The notes under the pieces were generated by a model. The model was not told the DNA's origin. It searched no databases and saw nothing but the letters and a program-made list of their open reading frames with translations. DNA of 64,000 nt, from the NCBI GenBank assembly GCA_026129525.1, contig JAHCHW010000001.1, positions 62,001 through 126,000 on the forward strand, in the 5' to 3' direction. Each line of letters begins with the position of its first letter. Position 1 is the first letter of the stretch. This document shows positions 43,177-51,958 of this stretch, piece by piece. Source of the DNA: Chitinophagales bacterium. Lineage in GTDB: Bacteria > Bacteroidota > Bacteroidia > Chitinophagales > LD1. A program made the position numbers and the translations under genes.

Positions 43177-44601
43177 ATGTCCTTACACAAATCAACTACA
43201 ATCGCCTTACTCAAAAAATTAAGCACCGATGAATTGAATGAAGTAGAAAGATTCCTTCACTTCAGTTTGGGCAATAAGGCAGATAGCCTGAAAAAGGCAT
43301 TTGTTTTTTTAAAAAGTGTAGCCCCCGAATACACACCCAAAAACTGCACAAAGGAAAATTTCAGCAAAACTGTGTTCGGCAAAAAACTAACCTCCAAGTT
43401 GGATAAGGAAATTAACCGGCTACTGTCAGAACTTAAAAAGGAGTTGGAGAAATACATGGTGTATCAGTTTGCATCGGGCGAACAAAATCTTACACACTTT
43501 TCTCATTTCATGTGGTTTCATTCAAAAGGTCTTTTAGAGGAAGGGCAGAAAATACTGTTACGAATGGAGGGCGACCTGTTGAACAGAAACACCCAGGATG
43601 TTCGGGAGTTATACCTGTTCTATTTGGAGTCGAAAATTCTGCATGCTATGGTTACTGATGATAACTCAGCCTGCTATTTTTTGTTTCAGCATTACTACAA
43701 ATTTCTTCAAAGTAAATTTGAAATAGAACTCGATATCGCTTCAACAGGGTTTGTAAACATTCAATCCATTACAGCCAAAAGCAGCGAAGCAGAATTGAAA
43801 AAGGGCATTAAAAACGATTTTCTAAAACTTGATTTTTCTGAAGAAGCGGCTTTTTTTAAGGCACAGCTTCAGCTTACAAAAGCGCCCACTGTAGAATTGT
43901 ATCAATATCTGAAAGGAAAACTGGTGGAAGACAATCTTCTGATATCCGATAAAGATAAAGGGGGAACCCTCGCCATTCTAAAAAACAAAGTAGCCCGTGT
44001 GTTTCCCAATTTCGAAAAAGAATCTCTGGATTTAATGGAAATGAAATTTGAAGTTTCCAAAAAACTCCGCAACGGAGGCGCAGTGCATTATATACTTGAT
44101 GAGTACATAGAAGCACTGATTAGCTGCGGTATGCTTGAAAAAGCTAAACAGGTTTTAGCCGAAAACAAACCCCATATAGTCGGGCTAAAGGACAAGGAAA
44201 ATTTTTGCAACATATACGAAGCTGTAATTTTAGAAAAGAGCGGCCATTTTGAAGATGCACTTCAAATAGCCAACAACTGTTATGGCGAAAACAAAGAGCA
44301 GCGAATTTATATTCTGGTGTTAAAGGTGAGGTTGGCTTATGAACTTAAGCAATCCAATCTGTTTAAATCGTACCTCAATAACCTGCGAAAATATCTGAGC
44401 ACTAAAGGAAAGAAAGAGTACAGCGACAGAATTATCCGTTATGTGTTAGGGGTAGTTTCTACTCTATCCAAAATTTACAAAACCCCTAAACATGAAACGA
44501 AAAAACTGATGGAGATCAGGCAAAAAGTAGAAGCCGACAAATCTATACACCGGAAAGATTATCTCTTTAAAAAAATAGATGAGAAACTAAACTCCAAATA
44601 G
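43177..44601 (+). CDS. Bacteroidota-specific helical protein of unknown function
   Basis: A 474-residue, almost all-helical protein. The start at 43177 (MSLHKSTTIALLKKLSTDELNEVERFLHFSLGNK) gives the N-terminal pattern LLKKLS-x-(D/K)EL-x(4)-RFL typical of a large paralogous Bacteroidota family that I know only as uncharacterised. It is followed by FSKTVFGKKLTSKLDKEINRLLSELKKELEKYM, also family-like, and then about 340 residues of repeated helices resembling divergent TPRs. No signal peptide or membrane segment, so cytosolic. Function unknown. The upstream gap 42893-43176 is pyrimidine-rich near the start and contains a CAGGATT/AATCCTG hairpin at 43054-43070. Confidence 0.72.
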   Translation: MSLHKSTTIALLKKLSTDELNEVERFLHFSLGNKADSLKKAFVFLKSVAPEYTPKNCTKENFSKTVFGKKLTSKLDKEINRLLSELKKELEKYMVYQFASGEQNLTHFSHFMWFHSKGLLEEGQKILLRMEGDLLNRNTQDVRELYLFYLESKILHAMVTDDNSACYFLFQHYYKFLQSKFEIELDIASTGFVNIQSITAKSSEAELKKGIKNDFLKLDFSEEAAFFKAQLQLTKAPTVELYQYLKGKLVEDNLLISDKDKGGTLAILKNKVARVFPNFEKESLDLMEMKFEVSKKLRNGGAVHYILDEYIEALISCGMLEKAKQVLAENKPHIVGLKDKENFCNIYEAVILEKSGHFEDALQIANNCYGENKEQRIYILVLKVRLAYELKQSNLFKSYLNNLRKYLSTKGKKEYSDRIIRYVLGVVSTLSKIYKTPKHETKKLMEIRQKVEADKSIHRKDYLFKKIDEKLNSK

Positions 44602-44747
44602 ATTTTGGCTTCGGTGGTAGTGCGTGCCAATAATCAACAACGTTCTACAGCAACAGTACAATGGAGGAGTAGAACCAACCGGGGGAGTATAAATAGCAGG
44701 CAGTTGACAGCAGCAGTAAACAGTAACAATGAACAATAAATATTCAG

Positions 44748-46943
44748 CTACCACTTCTTATTCGGCTTTGCGCCCATTATAAATTCGAGTTTACCGTTGC
44801 CGGTTATATCGGAATGACGCAAAAAAGGTTGTTCCATTTTTTTGCCGTTCAGGTAAGCCGATTGTATGTAGATGTTGCGCTTAGAAACATTTTTGGCAGT
44901 TATCTCAAATTTGTTTGCGCGGTTATCGGGGTAGAAATAAATGGTAGCAGAAGGAAACAGCGGTGTGCCGATAGCATACACATCGGTGCCTGGGGTAACA
45001 GGATAAAAACCCAAGGCACTAAATACATACCATGCACTCATTTGTCCGCAGTCGTCATCGCCATTCATGCCATCGGGGTAATTGTGATAATTAAACCAAC
45101 GGTTAAATGCCACGCGCTTCTGCGTTTTCCAAGCGGCATCGGCATAATTGTATAAGTAGGTGAAATGGTGTCCGGGTTCGTTGGTGTGGAAGTAATGCCC
45201 TCCGCGAAAATTGGTGTCTAACTTTTTGATGAATTTTTCTTTTCCGCCCAGCAGTTCTATTAAGCCGGGAACATCGTGCTGCACGGCAAAAAGATACGTC
45301 CATGGTCCGCCTTCGGTAAAGCCCGCATGTGTTTTTTTGTACCAACTGCCATCGGATAATCGTGGAGCCATCATGCCTGTTTGCGGATTAAACACATTGA
45401 TGTAGTTTTTACTGCGCTGCAACAGGAAATTGTAATCGTCTGTTTTACCTGCCGCTTTTGCTACCTGTGCCACACAAAAATCATCATAGGCTCCTTCGAG
45501 TGTGTTCGATACCGATTCATTGGTTTTATCAACGGGCACATAACCTAATTTTTTAACCCAGTGCAAACCGGCACGCGCTTCAATAAATGTAAAAGGTGCA
45601 CGGTCAGCCCAGCGGTTAACACTGTCGTTACCGGAAGGGACTATTGCGTTTTTCATGCAGGCTTCGTATGCTTTTTGCAAATCGAAACCTTTAATGCTTT
45701 TCACCACCGCATCGGCAACTACGGCATCGGAGTGAGTGCCAATCATAATTCCGGTGTAAGTAGGGTTGGGCCACTTAGGCATGTAGCCGCCTTGCTCGTA
45801 CATCTGCAACAGCGATTGCACCATGCCCGGTACATGTTCACGTGCAGTAAGAATTAGTAGTGGGTGTTGTGCACGGTACGTATCCCAAAGCGAATAATCG
45901 TTGTACGAAACTCCGGTGTGAATAGTGTCGTCAAAAGCACTATAGTACCGCCCATACTCCGAAAACTGACGAGGAAACAAAAGCGTATGATACATGGCTG
46001 AATAGAAAATTCCGTTTTGCTTTCGTGTGGCTCCATGCAATTCAATGCGGCTTAAATATTTTTCCCATTCCGCTTTAGTTTCGTTCTGCACCGCTTCAAA
46101 TGTTTTGCCTTCGGCTTCCTTTCGGAAATTTTCATGCGCTTGCTCTATGCTGATAAACGAAGTTGCTACACGCACTTCCACTGTTTGAGTGGCTTTTGCA
46201 AACCGAACCCATGCTCCGCAATTGTTTGCAGTTATTTCTGTGTTACCTTCCCTCAGTTCCTTGTTTTCGTACACACCAAACGATTCAAACGGTTCGCTAA
46301 ACCGAATAATGAAATAGCCTTTAAAGTTGGGAAGCGGTGGTCCAAGATGTGCCGACTGCCGGTCTTTGTTCCATCCGATTATCTCGCGCTTTTCCGGATT
46401 GATTTTTATCCACCCGATCGAATCGGGGAGTTCGCTTGCTTCGATAAACACAGCAGGCGTTTCGTTATGCGGAAAATGAAATCGCACAATTCCGCATCGC
46501 TCTGTAGCCGTCATTTCGGTTTTAATGCGCGATAGTTTCTGCGTATGCAAACTAACGCGGTAGTAATGCGGTTTTGAAACTTCGCTAGCATGAGAAAAGA
46601 AAAATGTTTGTGTAATTCTTCGCTTGTTGATTTTACCGATAACCGGTTTAAGGGTAACATGCCCGTAATCGCCCATCCACATGGCGGGTTTATGCGAAGC
46701 GCGAAAACCGCGAATGCGGGTATCGAGATAATTGTAAAGCGGAACGGCAATGCGCGCTTTGCGGGTGAGGGGTGTCCAGTGGGTCATGCCGAAAGGCGGT
46801 GTTACAAACGGAGTAGTACGCCCGTAAAAGAAAACACCTTGTGTGCCGATAAGCGGGTTAGCGTAATCGGTTAGTGATTGTGCTGAAACAAAATGCCACA
46901 ACGAAATGAACAGAAAGAGCAACACAAAAATTCTTCCTTTCAC
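44748..46943 (-). CDS. GH92 family glycosidase (alpha-mannosidase type)
   Basis: A 731-residue exported enzyme, signal peptide MKGRIFVLLFLFISLWHFVSAQS. The GH92 pattern is complete: DYANPLIGTQG at the start, TTPFVTPPFGMTHWTP, RGFRASHKPAMWMGDYG, SLWDTYRAQHPLL, GIMIGTHSDAVVADAVVKSIKGFD and MNGDDDCGQMSAWYVFSALGFYPVTPG with the conserved Glu/Asp bases and calcium ligands. The family consists of calcium-dependent exo-alpha-mannosidases (alpha-1,2, -1,3, -1,4 or -1,6) used on N-glycans and fungal mannans. Which linkage cannot be told. The gene follows the GH1 gene by 6 bases in a leftward operon. Confidence 0.92.
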   Translation of the reverse strand: MKGRIFVLLFLFISLWHFVSAQSLTDYANPLIGTQGVFFYGRTTPFVTPPFGMTHWTPLTRKARIAVPLYNYLDTRIRGFRASHKPAMWMGDYGHVTLKPVIGKINKRRITQTFFFSHASEVSKPHYYRVSLHTQKLSRIKTEMTATERCGIVRFHFPHNETPAVFIEASELPDSIGWIKINPEKREIIGWNKDRQSAHLGPPLPNFKGYFIIRFSEPFESFGVYENKELREGNTEITANNCGAWVRFAKATQTVEVRVATSFISIEQAHENFRKEAEGKTFEAVQNETKAEWEKYLSRIELHGATRKQNGIFYSAMYHTLLFPRQFSEYGRYYSAFDDTIHTGVSYNDYSLWDTYRAQHPLLILTAREHVPGMVQSLLQMYEQGGYMPKWPNPTYTGIMIGTHSDAVVADAVVKSIKGFDLQKAYEACMKNAIVPSGNDSVNRWADRAPFTFIEARAGLHWVKKLGYVPVDKTNESVSNTLEGAYDDFCVAQVAKAAGKTDDYNFLLQRSKNYINVFNPQTGMMAPRLSDGSWYKKTHAGFTEGGPWTYLFAVQHDVPGLIELLGGKEKFIKKLDTNFRGGHYFHTNEPGHHFTYLYNYADAAWKTQKRVAFNRWFNYHNYPDGMNGDDDCGQMSAWYVFSALGFYPVTPGTDVYAIGTPLFPSATIYFYPDNRANKFEITAKNVSKRNIYIQSAYLNGKKMEQPFLRHSDITGNGKLEFIMGAKPNKKW

Positions 46944-46949
46944 AAAGTG

Positions 46950-48383
46950 CTATTGATTTTTCAGAAACTCGCTGAACCACTTTCCGCTGGCTTTAATGGT
47001 TCGCTTTTGCGTAGCGAAATCGGTATGCACAATACCAAAGCGCGGACGATAACCTTCCGCCCATTCAAAGTTGTCCATAAAACTCCAAATGAAATAGCCA
47101 TCCACTTTTACGCCTTCGCGTTTGGCACGCAACACCTGCGCCAGATAATCTTTAATAAACTGGAGTCGCTTTACATCATTTACTTCTCCGTTCACCACTT
47201 CATCGGGAAAAGCGGCTCCGTTTTCGGTAACAATAATTTTGCGGATGTTTTTGTAGCTGTTGTATTTTTTAAGCAGATGGTAAATTCCTTCGGGATACAC
47301 TTCCCAACCCATATCGGTAATATCGTGCCCGAGTTTTTTGGGCGGCACATTTACTACATGAATAATAGGAATGAGCGCCAGTTTTTTTACCACCATGCGC
47401 GAGTAATTCTGCAAACCCACAAAATCGAAATCGAAAGCCATCAGTTGTTCATCACCGGGCTGCATGTGTTTTTCGATGTGTTTGCAGGCAGGCAAATCAG
47501 CCTTAGGGTAACCCAAACCCATTACAGGGTCTAAAAACAGACGATTAATAAATGCATCGGCACGGGCTGCGGCTCTTGTATTGGCAGGTTTATCGTTCTT
47601 AGCATCAACATGGCTGCACGAAAAAGTAGTGCCAATGTTGGCGCCTTTTACATTGTTGCGGATAATCCTTCCTCCGGCACCGTGGCACATAACCACATTA
47701 TGCACGGCTTTGTAAAACTTACTGAAGTTGATATGACCGGGCGCGTGCACCCCTATTAAATAACCGAGCGGAACAAACGCCATAGGTTCGTTAAACACCA
47801 TCCAGTTTTTCACTTTGTCACCATAGGCTTTTGCAATCACATCTACATATTCTTCGAACCAGCGTATGCTGTCGCGGTTTGCCCAACCGCCTTTGTCCTC
47901 CAGAATTTGCGGCAAGTCCCAGTGGTAGCAGGTAATCCAGGGCGCTACGTTTTCCTTTAAACATTTATCAATTACGCGATGGTAAAAATCAATTCCTTTT
48001 TGATTCACTTTTCCGGTGCCATCGGGCAATATGCGTGTCCATGCCAGCGAAAAACGAAAAGCAGGAATGTTCATTTGCCGCATCAGCTCAATATCGCTTT
48101 CGTAGCGATGGTAAAAGTCGCAGGCAACATCACCGTTTTCGCGGGTTTTAATTTTTGCTTTGCGATGGTGCGTAAAATGGTCCCATATACTTTCGCTTTT
48201 TCCGTCTAAGTTCCATGCGCCTTCAATTTGATAGGCTGCAGTGGCGGTACCCCACACAAAATCTTTTCCGAAATCGCTGCGGTGCAGTTCGCTGCTTGTT
48301 GCTAACTCCGCCAATAAATTGTTCGGCAGCAAACCGCCTAAGCTGAGGGCAGCGCTTATTCTGAGCCATTCTTCTCTTGTCAT
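46950..48383 (-). CDS. GH1 family beta-glucosidase
   Basis: A 477-residue GH1 enzyme. Motifs: FGKDFVWGTATAAYQIEGAWNLDGKSESIWDHFTH, PAFRFSLAWTRILPDGTG, acid/base Glu in MVFNEPMAF, nucleophile Glu in IIVTENGAAFPDE, and FEWAEGYRPRFGIVHTDF. The N-terminal MTREEWLRISAALSLGGLLPNNLLA looks like the remains of a Tat-type signal peptide (one Arg only, then a hydrophobic stretch), so export is possible but unsure. The enzyme likely removes beta-linked glucose or related sugars. It and the GH92 gene are 6 bases apart and form an operon. Confidence 0.9.
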   Translation of the reverse strand: MTREEWLRISAALSLGGLLPNNLLAELATSSELHRSDFGKDFVWGTATAAYQIEGAWNLDGKSESIWDHFTHHRKAKIKTRENGDVACDFYHRYESDIELMRQMNIPAFRFSLAWTRILPDGTGKVNQKGIDFYHRVIDKCLKENVAPWITCYHWDLPQILEDKGGWANRDSIRWFEEYVDVIAKAYGDKVKNWMVFNEPMAFVPLGYLIGVHAPGHINFSKFYKAVHNVVMCHGAGGRIIRNNVKGANIGTTFSCSHVDAKNDKPANTRAAARADAFINRLFLDPVMGLGYPKADLPACKHIEKHMQPGDEQLMAFDFDFVGLQNYSRMVVKKLALIPIIHVVNVPPKKLGHDITDMGWEVYPEGIYHLLKKYNSYKNIRKIIVTENGAAFPDEVVNGEVNDVKRLQFIKDYLAQVLRAKREGVKVDGYFIWSFMDNFEWAEGYRPRFGIVHTDFATQKRTIKASGKWFSEFLKNQ

Positions 48384-48509
48384 TATCAGTTAAAAGGTTG
48401 TGTGCTAATGTATTTTAAAAAAAAGATTGCCACCGATTAACAGATTATTTTGAGTTTGAGATGTGCGTAGTTTGTATCTGTGGCATTAAAAGTAAAGTTT
48501 CAACTATTT

Positions 48510-48549
48510 GGGATTGCTTCAACTTCGCGCTGCTACGTTTCGCAATGAC
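48510..48549. repeat. possible intergenic repeat unit
   Basis: The stretch GGGATTGCTTC ... TTTCGCAATGAC has short inverted arms ATTGC/GCAAT around a GC-richer core. Similar sequences recur between genes in many bacterial genomes. Only one copy is in this window. The rest of the 236-base gap 48384-48619 holds nothing recognisable. Confidence 0.3.
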
Positions 48550-48619
48550 AACCGCTTTTATTTCTGTTGACCACGGTTTACTCGGAAACACAGCATCACT
48601 CTCCTACAGCTAAAAATCG

Positions 48620-49441
48620 TCAGAAAAACACCGGCTCGTTGCCCAGATATTTTTCGATGAGCGGGAGGTAATAGGCTTTTACTTCGTCAAGGTTATACGA
48701 TTCGGCACGCTTGGTGTAAAGGTCGTAGCGGTTAAAATCCAGCACCCATTCTTTGTAAAGTTTGTCGCGCTCGTTCATTAAATATGTATAGCTGCCACCG
48801 GTATGCCAGGGGTAAAAGGAATGATAGCGAATCATTACCATGCCTTCTTCGGGAATACGGTTGTTTTTATGATTGCGTAGCACGTTGTATAAATATTCAT
48901 CGTGCCCCCATGCTTTCAGTGTGTTGTCAATGCCGCAATGTGGTTGGTACATTCCGTATTCAGTATTATAGCGTGCATCGTGCATATCGGGGTTCAGTTC
49001 GTTGAACTCGGGATATACACAGGTATCGGGCAGTTTACATCCTACCAGAAAAATATCGCCTACCAATCCCCATTGTTCGCTAAGGGTAGTGCCGTCTTCA
49101 TCTTTTCCCCACAGGTACATCACTTTGCCGAGGTCGTGAATTAAGCCTACTAACTGCATCCAGTCGGGGCGGTTGTCTTCGCGCATTCCTTCGGCAGTTT
49201 GTATCAGGTGCATTACATTGGGCAAATTCATATCGGGGTCGCTGAGGTCAACAAAGCGATTGAGATGCTCGATTGCTTCCCATACTTGCATGGGGCGACT
49301 ATAAGTGAGGTATTCGCGCTGCATGTGTTGCACATACGCCACTGTTTGGCGCGAGCGCATTTTGCGGTAATTTTCGCGCACCACCGCAATGGTATCGCCT
49401 TCGTTGTAATTGCGGAACTGTTTTTCTTTTACTTCAATCAT
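48620..49441 (-). CDS. myo-inositol oxygenase
   Basis: A 273-residue MIOX. This di-iron HD-fold enzyme cleaves the ring of myo-inositol with O2 to give D-glucuronate. Almost every hallmark is visible: EYLTYSRPMQVWEAIEHLNRFVDLSDPDMNLPN, LVGLIHDLGKVM (HD pair), QWGLVGDIFLVGC, MYQPHCGIDNTLKAWGHDEYLYNVL (His ligand), MIRYHSFYPWHTGG (His ligand and substrate contact) and DFNRYDLYTK (Asp ligand). The length matches animal and plant enzymes. It is rare in bacteria outside Bacteroidota. Neighbouring transporters suit inositol uptake and uronate handling. The start at 49441 is consistent with the family, which has a variable N-terminus. Confidence 0.94.
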   Translation of the reverse strand: MIEVKEKQFRNYNEGDTIAVVRENYRKMRSRQTVAYVQHMQREYLTYSRPMQVWEAIEHLNRFVDLSDPDMNLPNVMHLIQTAEGMREDNRPDWMQLVGLIHDLGKVMYLWGKDEDGTTLSEQWGLVGDIFLVGCKLPDTCVYPEFNELNPDMHDARYNTEYGMYQPHCGIDNTLKAWGHDEYLYNVLRNHKNNRIPEEGMVMIRYHSFYPWHTGGSYTYLMNERDKLYKEWVLDFNRYDLYTKRAESYNLDEVKAYYLPLIEKYLGNEPVFF

Positions 49442-49560
49442 ATTGTGAAAATGATGGGTGAAGGTAAGTTTTTTAGGGTTGAGATGGGAGAATGAGCGAT
49501 GAGTAATGAATGATGAGAGCCTTGTTTTATCCGAAAATTTCTTCCCTTATTATTGTAAGC

Positions 49561-50109
49561 ATGAGCCACCATTCACAAAACAGCATTACCGGAAAACATG
49601 TTGTAATTCTTTTGCTGCTTACCAATGCGGTGTATGCACTTATGCTGCTTAAAACTATTCCGATGGTAATGAGCTATGCCGGCAATATGAAACTACCCGA
49701 CATGATGCCAACGGGCTACAATGCTGCTTACATCAACGAATTGATGCAGCAATTAGGCGAAGAAGGCAGGCACATTTATTTAACACGGCAGTTACCGGTT
49801 GATATGGTTTATCCGTTTTTGTTTGGTGCCTGTTACGCGTACCTAACGGCTTACTTTCTTTTACAGTTAGATAAGCTGAACGGCTGGTGGCGGCTGTTTA
49901 TCTTTTTTCCGGTTGCAGGCGGCTTGTTTGACTATGCCGAAAATATTGGTGTAGTAAGGATGCTGAACGCTTACCCCAATATCTCCAATTCACTTACAGC
50001 TTATACTTCGCTGTTTACCGTGCTGAAAAGTGCGTTTACAACTATTTCATTTACGGTGCTCATTATGTTTTTTGCCGGATGGGTGGGTAGGAAATTTTGG
50101 AAAAAGTAA
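49561..50109 (+). CDS. four-helix membrane protein of unknown function
   Basis: About 182 residues with four membrane segments: HVVILLLLTNAVYALMLL, MVYPFLFGACYAYLTAYFLL, LFIFFPVAGGLFDYAENIGVV and TTISFTVLIMFFAGWVG. I start at the ATG at 49561 (MSHHSQNSI); the frame is open from 49510. I do not recognise a family, although the FDYAEN motif in a helix is a notable charged feature. It lies between the inositol oxygenase and symporter genes but on the opposite strand, so a link to them is unproven. Confidence 0.6.
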   Translation: MSHHSQNSITGKHVVILLLLTNAVYALMLLKTIPMVMSYAGNMKLPDMMPTGYNAAYINELMQQLGEEGRHIYLTRQLPVDMVYPFLFGACYAYLTAYFLLQLDKLNGWWRLFIFFPVAGGLFDYAENIGVVRMLNAYPNISNSLTAYTSLFTVLKSAFTTISFTVLIMFFAGWVGRKFWKK

Positions 50110-50126
50110 GAACGCTCGCGCCTCAA

Positions 50127-51662
50127 TCATCTAAACACCACATACAACACCACAGTTGCCACAAAAACGGCAAAGCTCCACAACTTAACGGTCTTACTCG
50201 GGCGCATATCGTACCCTTCTTTTTCGGGGTAAACTATTTCACGCGTTTCAGGAATAAACGAAGAAATAATAATCATGGTAAGGCAGATGTATACAAAGCA
50301 AATAAGCATGTGATGCAAAAACGGCACTTGCGGAAACTGCCACAGCAGGAAAAGGTAAAGCGGTATGTTCAGCAACATGCCCACCGTTGCAGCAACAGGC
50401 GAAATACGGTTCGAAAAAAAGCCGAGGAAAAATGCCGCTACTATGCCGGGTTGTATGCAGCCCCACCAAATTTGTATGAACTTGTAAAGCCCCTCGCCAA
50501 AATCAGCCACAAAGCGAGTACACAGGCAGGCAATAACTACAAACACAAAAGTGGCAATACGCCCGGCACCTATCAGTTGTTTTTGGCTTGCCCGCTTATT
50601 GATGTAAGGCTGGTAAAAATCAATGGTAAAAATGGTAGCTGCGGAATTGAGGAGCGAGTCGAGCGTGCTCATGGTAGCGCCAAACAGCGCGGCAAACATA
50701 ATGCCCGCCAAACCAACGGGGAGGATGTTTTTTACCAAGGTAGGATACGCCAAATCGGCATTGGTAATTTGCGAACCGTACAGTTCGTACGCAATAATGC
50801 CGGGAAAAACCACAATCATGGGAATGATGAGTTTCATGCTGGCGCCAAACAAAATTCCCTTTTGTCCTTCACTTAAACTTTTGGCAGCAAGCGTGCGTTG
50901 GGTAATAAACTGGTTTAGCCCCCAGTAAAAAATATTGGGCAGCCACATGCCGCCTACAAACACGGCTGTCCACGGCAGTTCGGGGTGGTTGGCGGGCAAC
51001 ACGGTGTGCAGTCGTCCCTCCGAAAGTTCTACAAACTTGTTCCAGCCGCCTACGGCATCCATTGCCAACACCGTTACTACAATGCCGCCAATCAACAGCG
51101 CGGCTCCCTGTATCACATCGCTCCACACCACTGCTTTCAACCCACCGTAAATGGTGTACAGCCCGGCAATGCCGCCAATGAGCCAAACGGCATAATCTAC
51201 ATTCATACCAAAAATAGCGTGCATGCCTATGCCGCCCGCATACAACACCGTTGCCATGGTTACGCCCGCATACATAAACAGCAAACCAAAACTCATAATC
51301 ATGCGGGGAGTTTTGTTGTAGCGGTATTCCAGAAATTCAGGGATGGTGTAAATGCCCGATTTAAGAAAACGCGGCAGCAGAAACAGCGCCACGATGATGA
51401 GCGCCAACGCGGCAATCCATTCGTAACTGGCAATAGCCATACCTATGTTTGCCATAAAGCCTTGCCCCGCCATGCCCACAAAATGTTCGGTTGAAATGTT
51501 AGAAGCTATCAGCGAAATGCCAATCATCCACCAGCTTAATCCGCGCCCTGCCAAAAAATAATCTTCCGAAGTTTCTTCTTTGCGCGAAGCATACAGCGAA
51601 ATACCCACTACCAAAATCATGAAAAGGGAGAAGGTAATAATGTCAATAGCTCCGAAGTGCAT
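50127..51662 (-). CDS. sodium:solute symporter (SSS family)
   Basis: A 511-residue SLC5-type Na+-coupled transporter. Start at 51662 (MHFGAIDIITFSLFMILVVGISLYASRKEETSEDYFLAGRGLSWWMIGISLIASNISTEHFVGMAGQGF) matches the family; the longer frame to 51782 reads through a palindromic repeat and is not credible. Other marks: NKTPRMIMSFGLLFMYAGVTMATVLYAGG, AVWLIGGIAGLYTIYGGLKAVVWSDVIQG and FAALFGATMSTLDSLLNSAATIFT with the sodium-site Ser/Thr. About 13-14 membrane helices. SMIT-type members move inositol and SGLT-type members move glucose. With a myo-inositol oxygenase close by, inositol uptake is plausible but not provable from sequence. Confidence 0.9.
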   Translation of the reverse strand: MHFGAIDIITFSLFMILVVGISLYASRKEETSEDYFLAGRGLSWWMIGISLIASNISTEHFVGMAGQGFMANIGMAIASYEWIAALALIIVALFLLPRFLKSGIYTIPEFLEYRYNKTPRMIMSFGLLFMYAGVTMATVLYAGGIGMHAIFGMNVDYAVWLIGGIAGLYTIYGGLKAVVWSDVIQGAALLIGGIVVTVLAMDAVGGWNKFVELSEGRLHTVLPANHPELPWTAVFVGGMWLPNIFYWGLNQFITQRTLAAKSLSEGQKGILFGASMKLIIPMIVVFPGIIAYELYGSQITNADLAYPTLVKNILPVGLAGIMFAALFGATMSTLDSLLNSAATIFTIDFYQPYINKRASQKQLIGAGRIATFVFVVIACLCTRFVADFGEGLYKFIQIWWGCIQPGIVAAFFLGFFSNRISPVAATVGMLLNIPLYLFLLWQFPQVPFLHHMLICFVYICLTMIIISSFIPETREIVYPEKEGYDMRPSKTVKLWSFAVFVATVVLYVVFR

Positions 51663-51753
51663 AGGCGTGTTGGTTGAAGTAAACCCGAATATCGAAATTC
51701 TAAATTCTAAACAGCATGATTTTTTGTAAGAAGAAACTAATTCAACCTCCAAA

Positions 51754-51816
51754 TTTGAACCACATGGGTACATAGAGAACATAGCTGTTCTATGTACCTA
51801 TGTGGCAAAATTCAAA
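51754..51816. repeat. long imperfect palindrome between two transporter genes
   Basis: A 63-base inverted repeat: the left arm, with CCACATGGGTACATAG followed by GAACA, mirrors the right arm, TGTTCTATGTACCTATGTGG, around a TAGC loop, with a 2-base bulge and one mismatch. Outer TTTGAA and TTCAAA extend it. The symmetry would fold as a hairpin of about 20 paired bases. It lies in the gap upstream of both the symporter (minus) and the MFS gene (plus). Probably a REP-like intergenic element. Confidence 0.8.
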
Positions 51817-51958
51817 CCTTCATTAGTGGTTCAAACACGGACTCAATTCTTGTGATTTAGAAGTTGAATGATCAGAACTTGTTTCGTATTTCGGTTCTAT
51901 CATTTCGAATTTGTTGCTATTCCCCACGCAGTAAAATCGTTTAGTTTTAACTCCGCAC

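Noticed and set aside
46893-47534. A 213-residue + strand frame opposite the GH1 gene
   Set aside because: Shadow frame; GH1 catalytic motifs are intact on the other strand.
46950-48383. Tat substrate claim for the GH1 enzyme, given tatC in the window
   Set aside because: The N-terminus has TREEW with a single Arg, not a twin-arginine motif, so the claim is not supported.
50097-50876. A 259-residue open frame on the + strand antisense to the SSS symporter
   Set aside because: Its sequence is His/Lys/Arg-rich and without domain features; the opposite frame is a complete transporter.
51663-51782. N-terminal extension of the SSS symporter
   Set aside because: It would be translated from part of the palindromic repeat; the family N-terminus begins at 51662.
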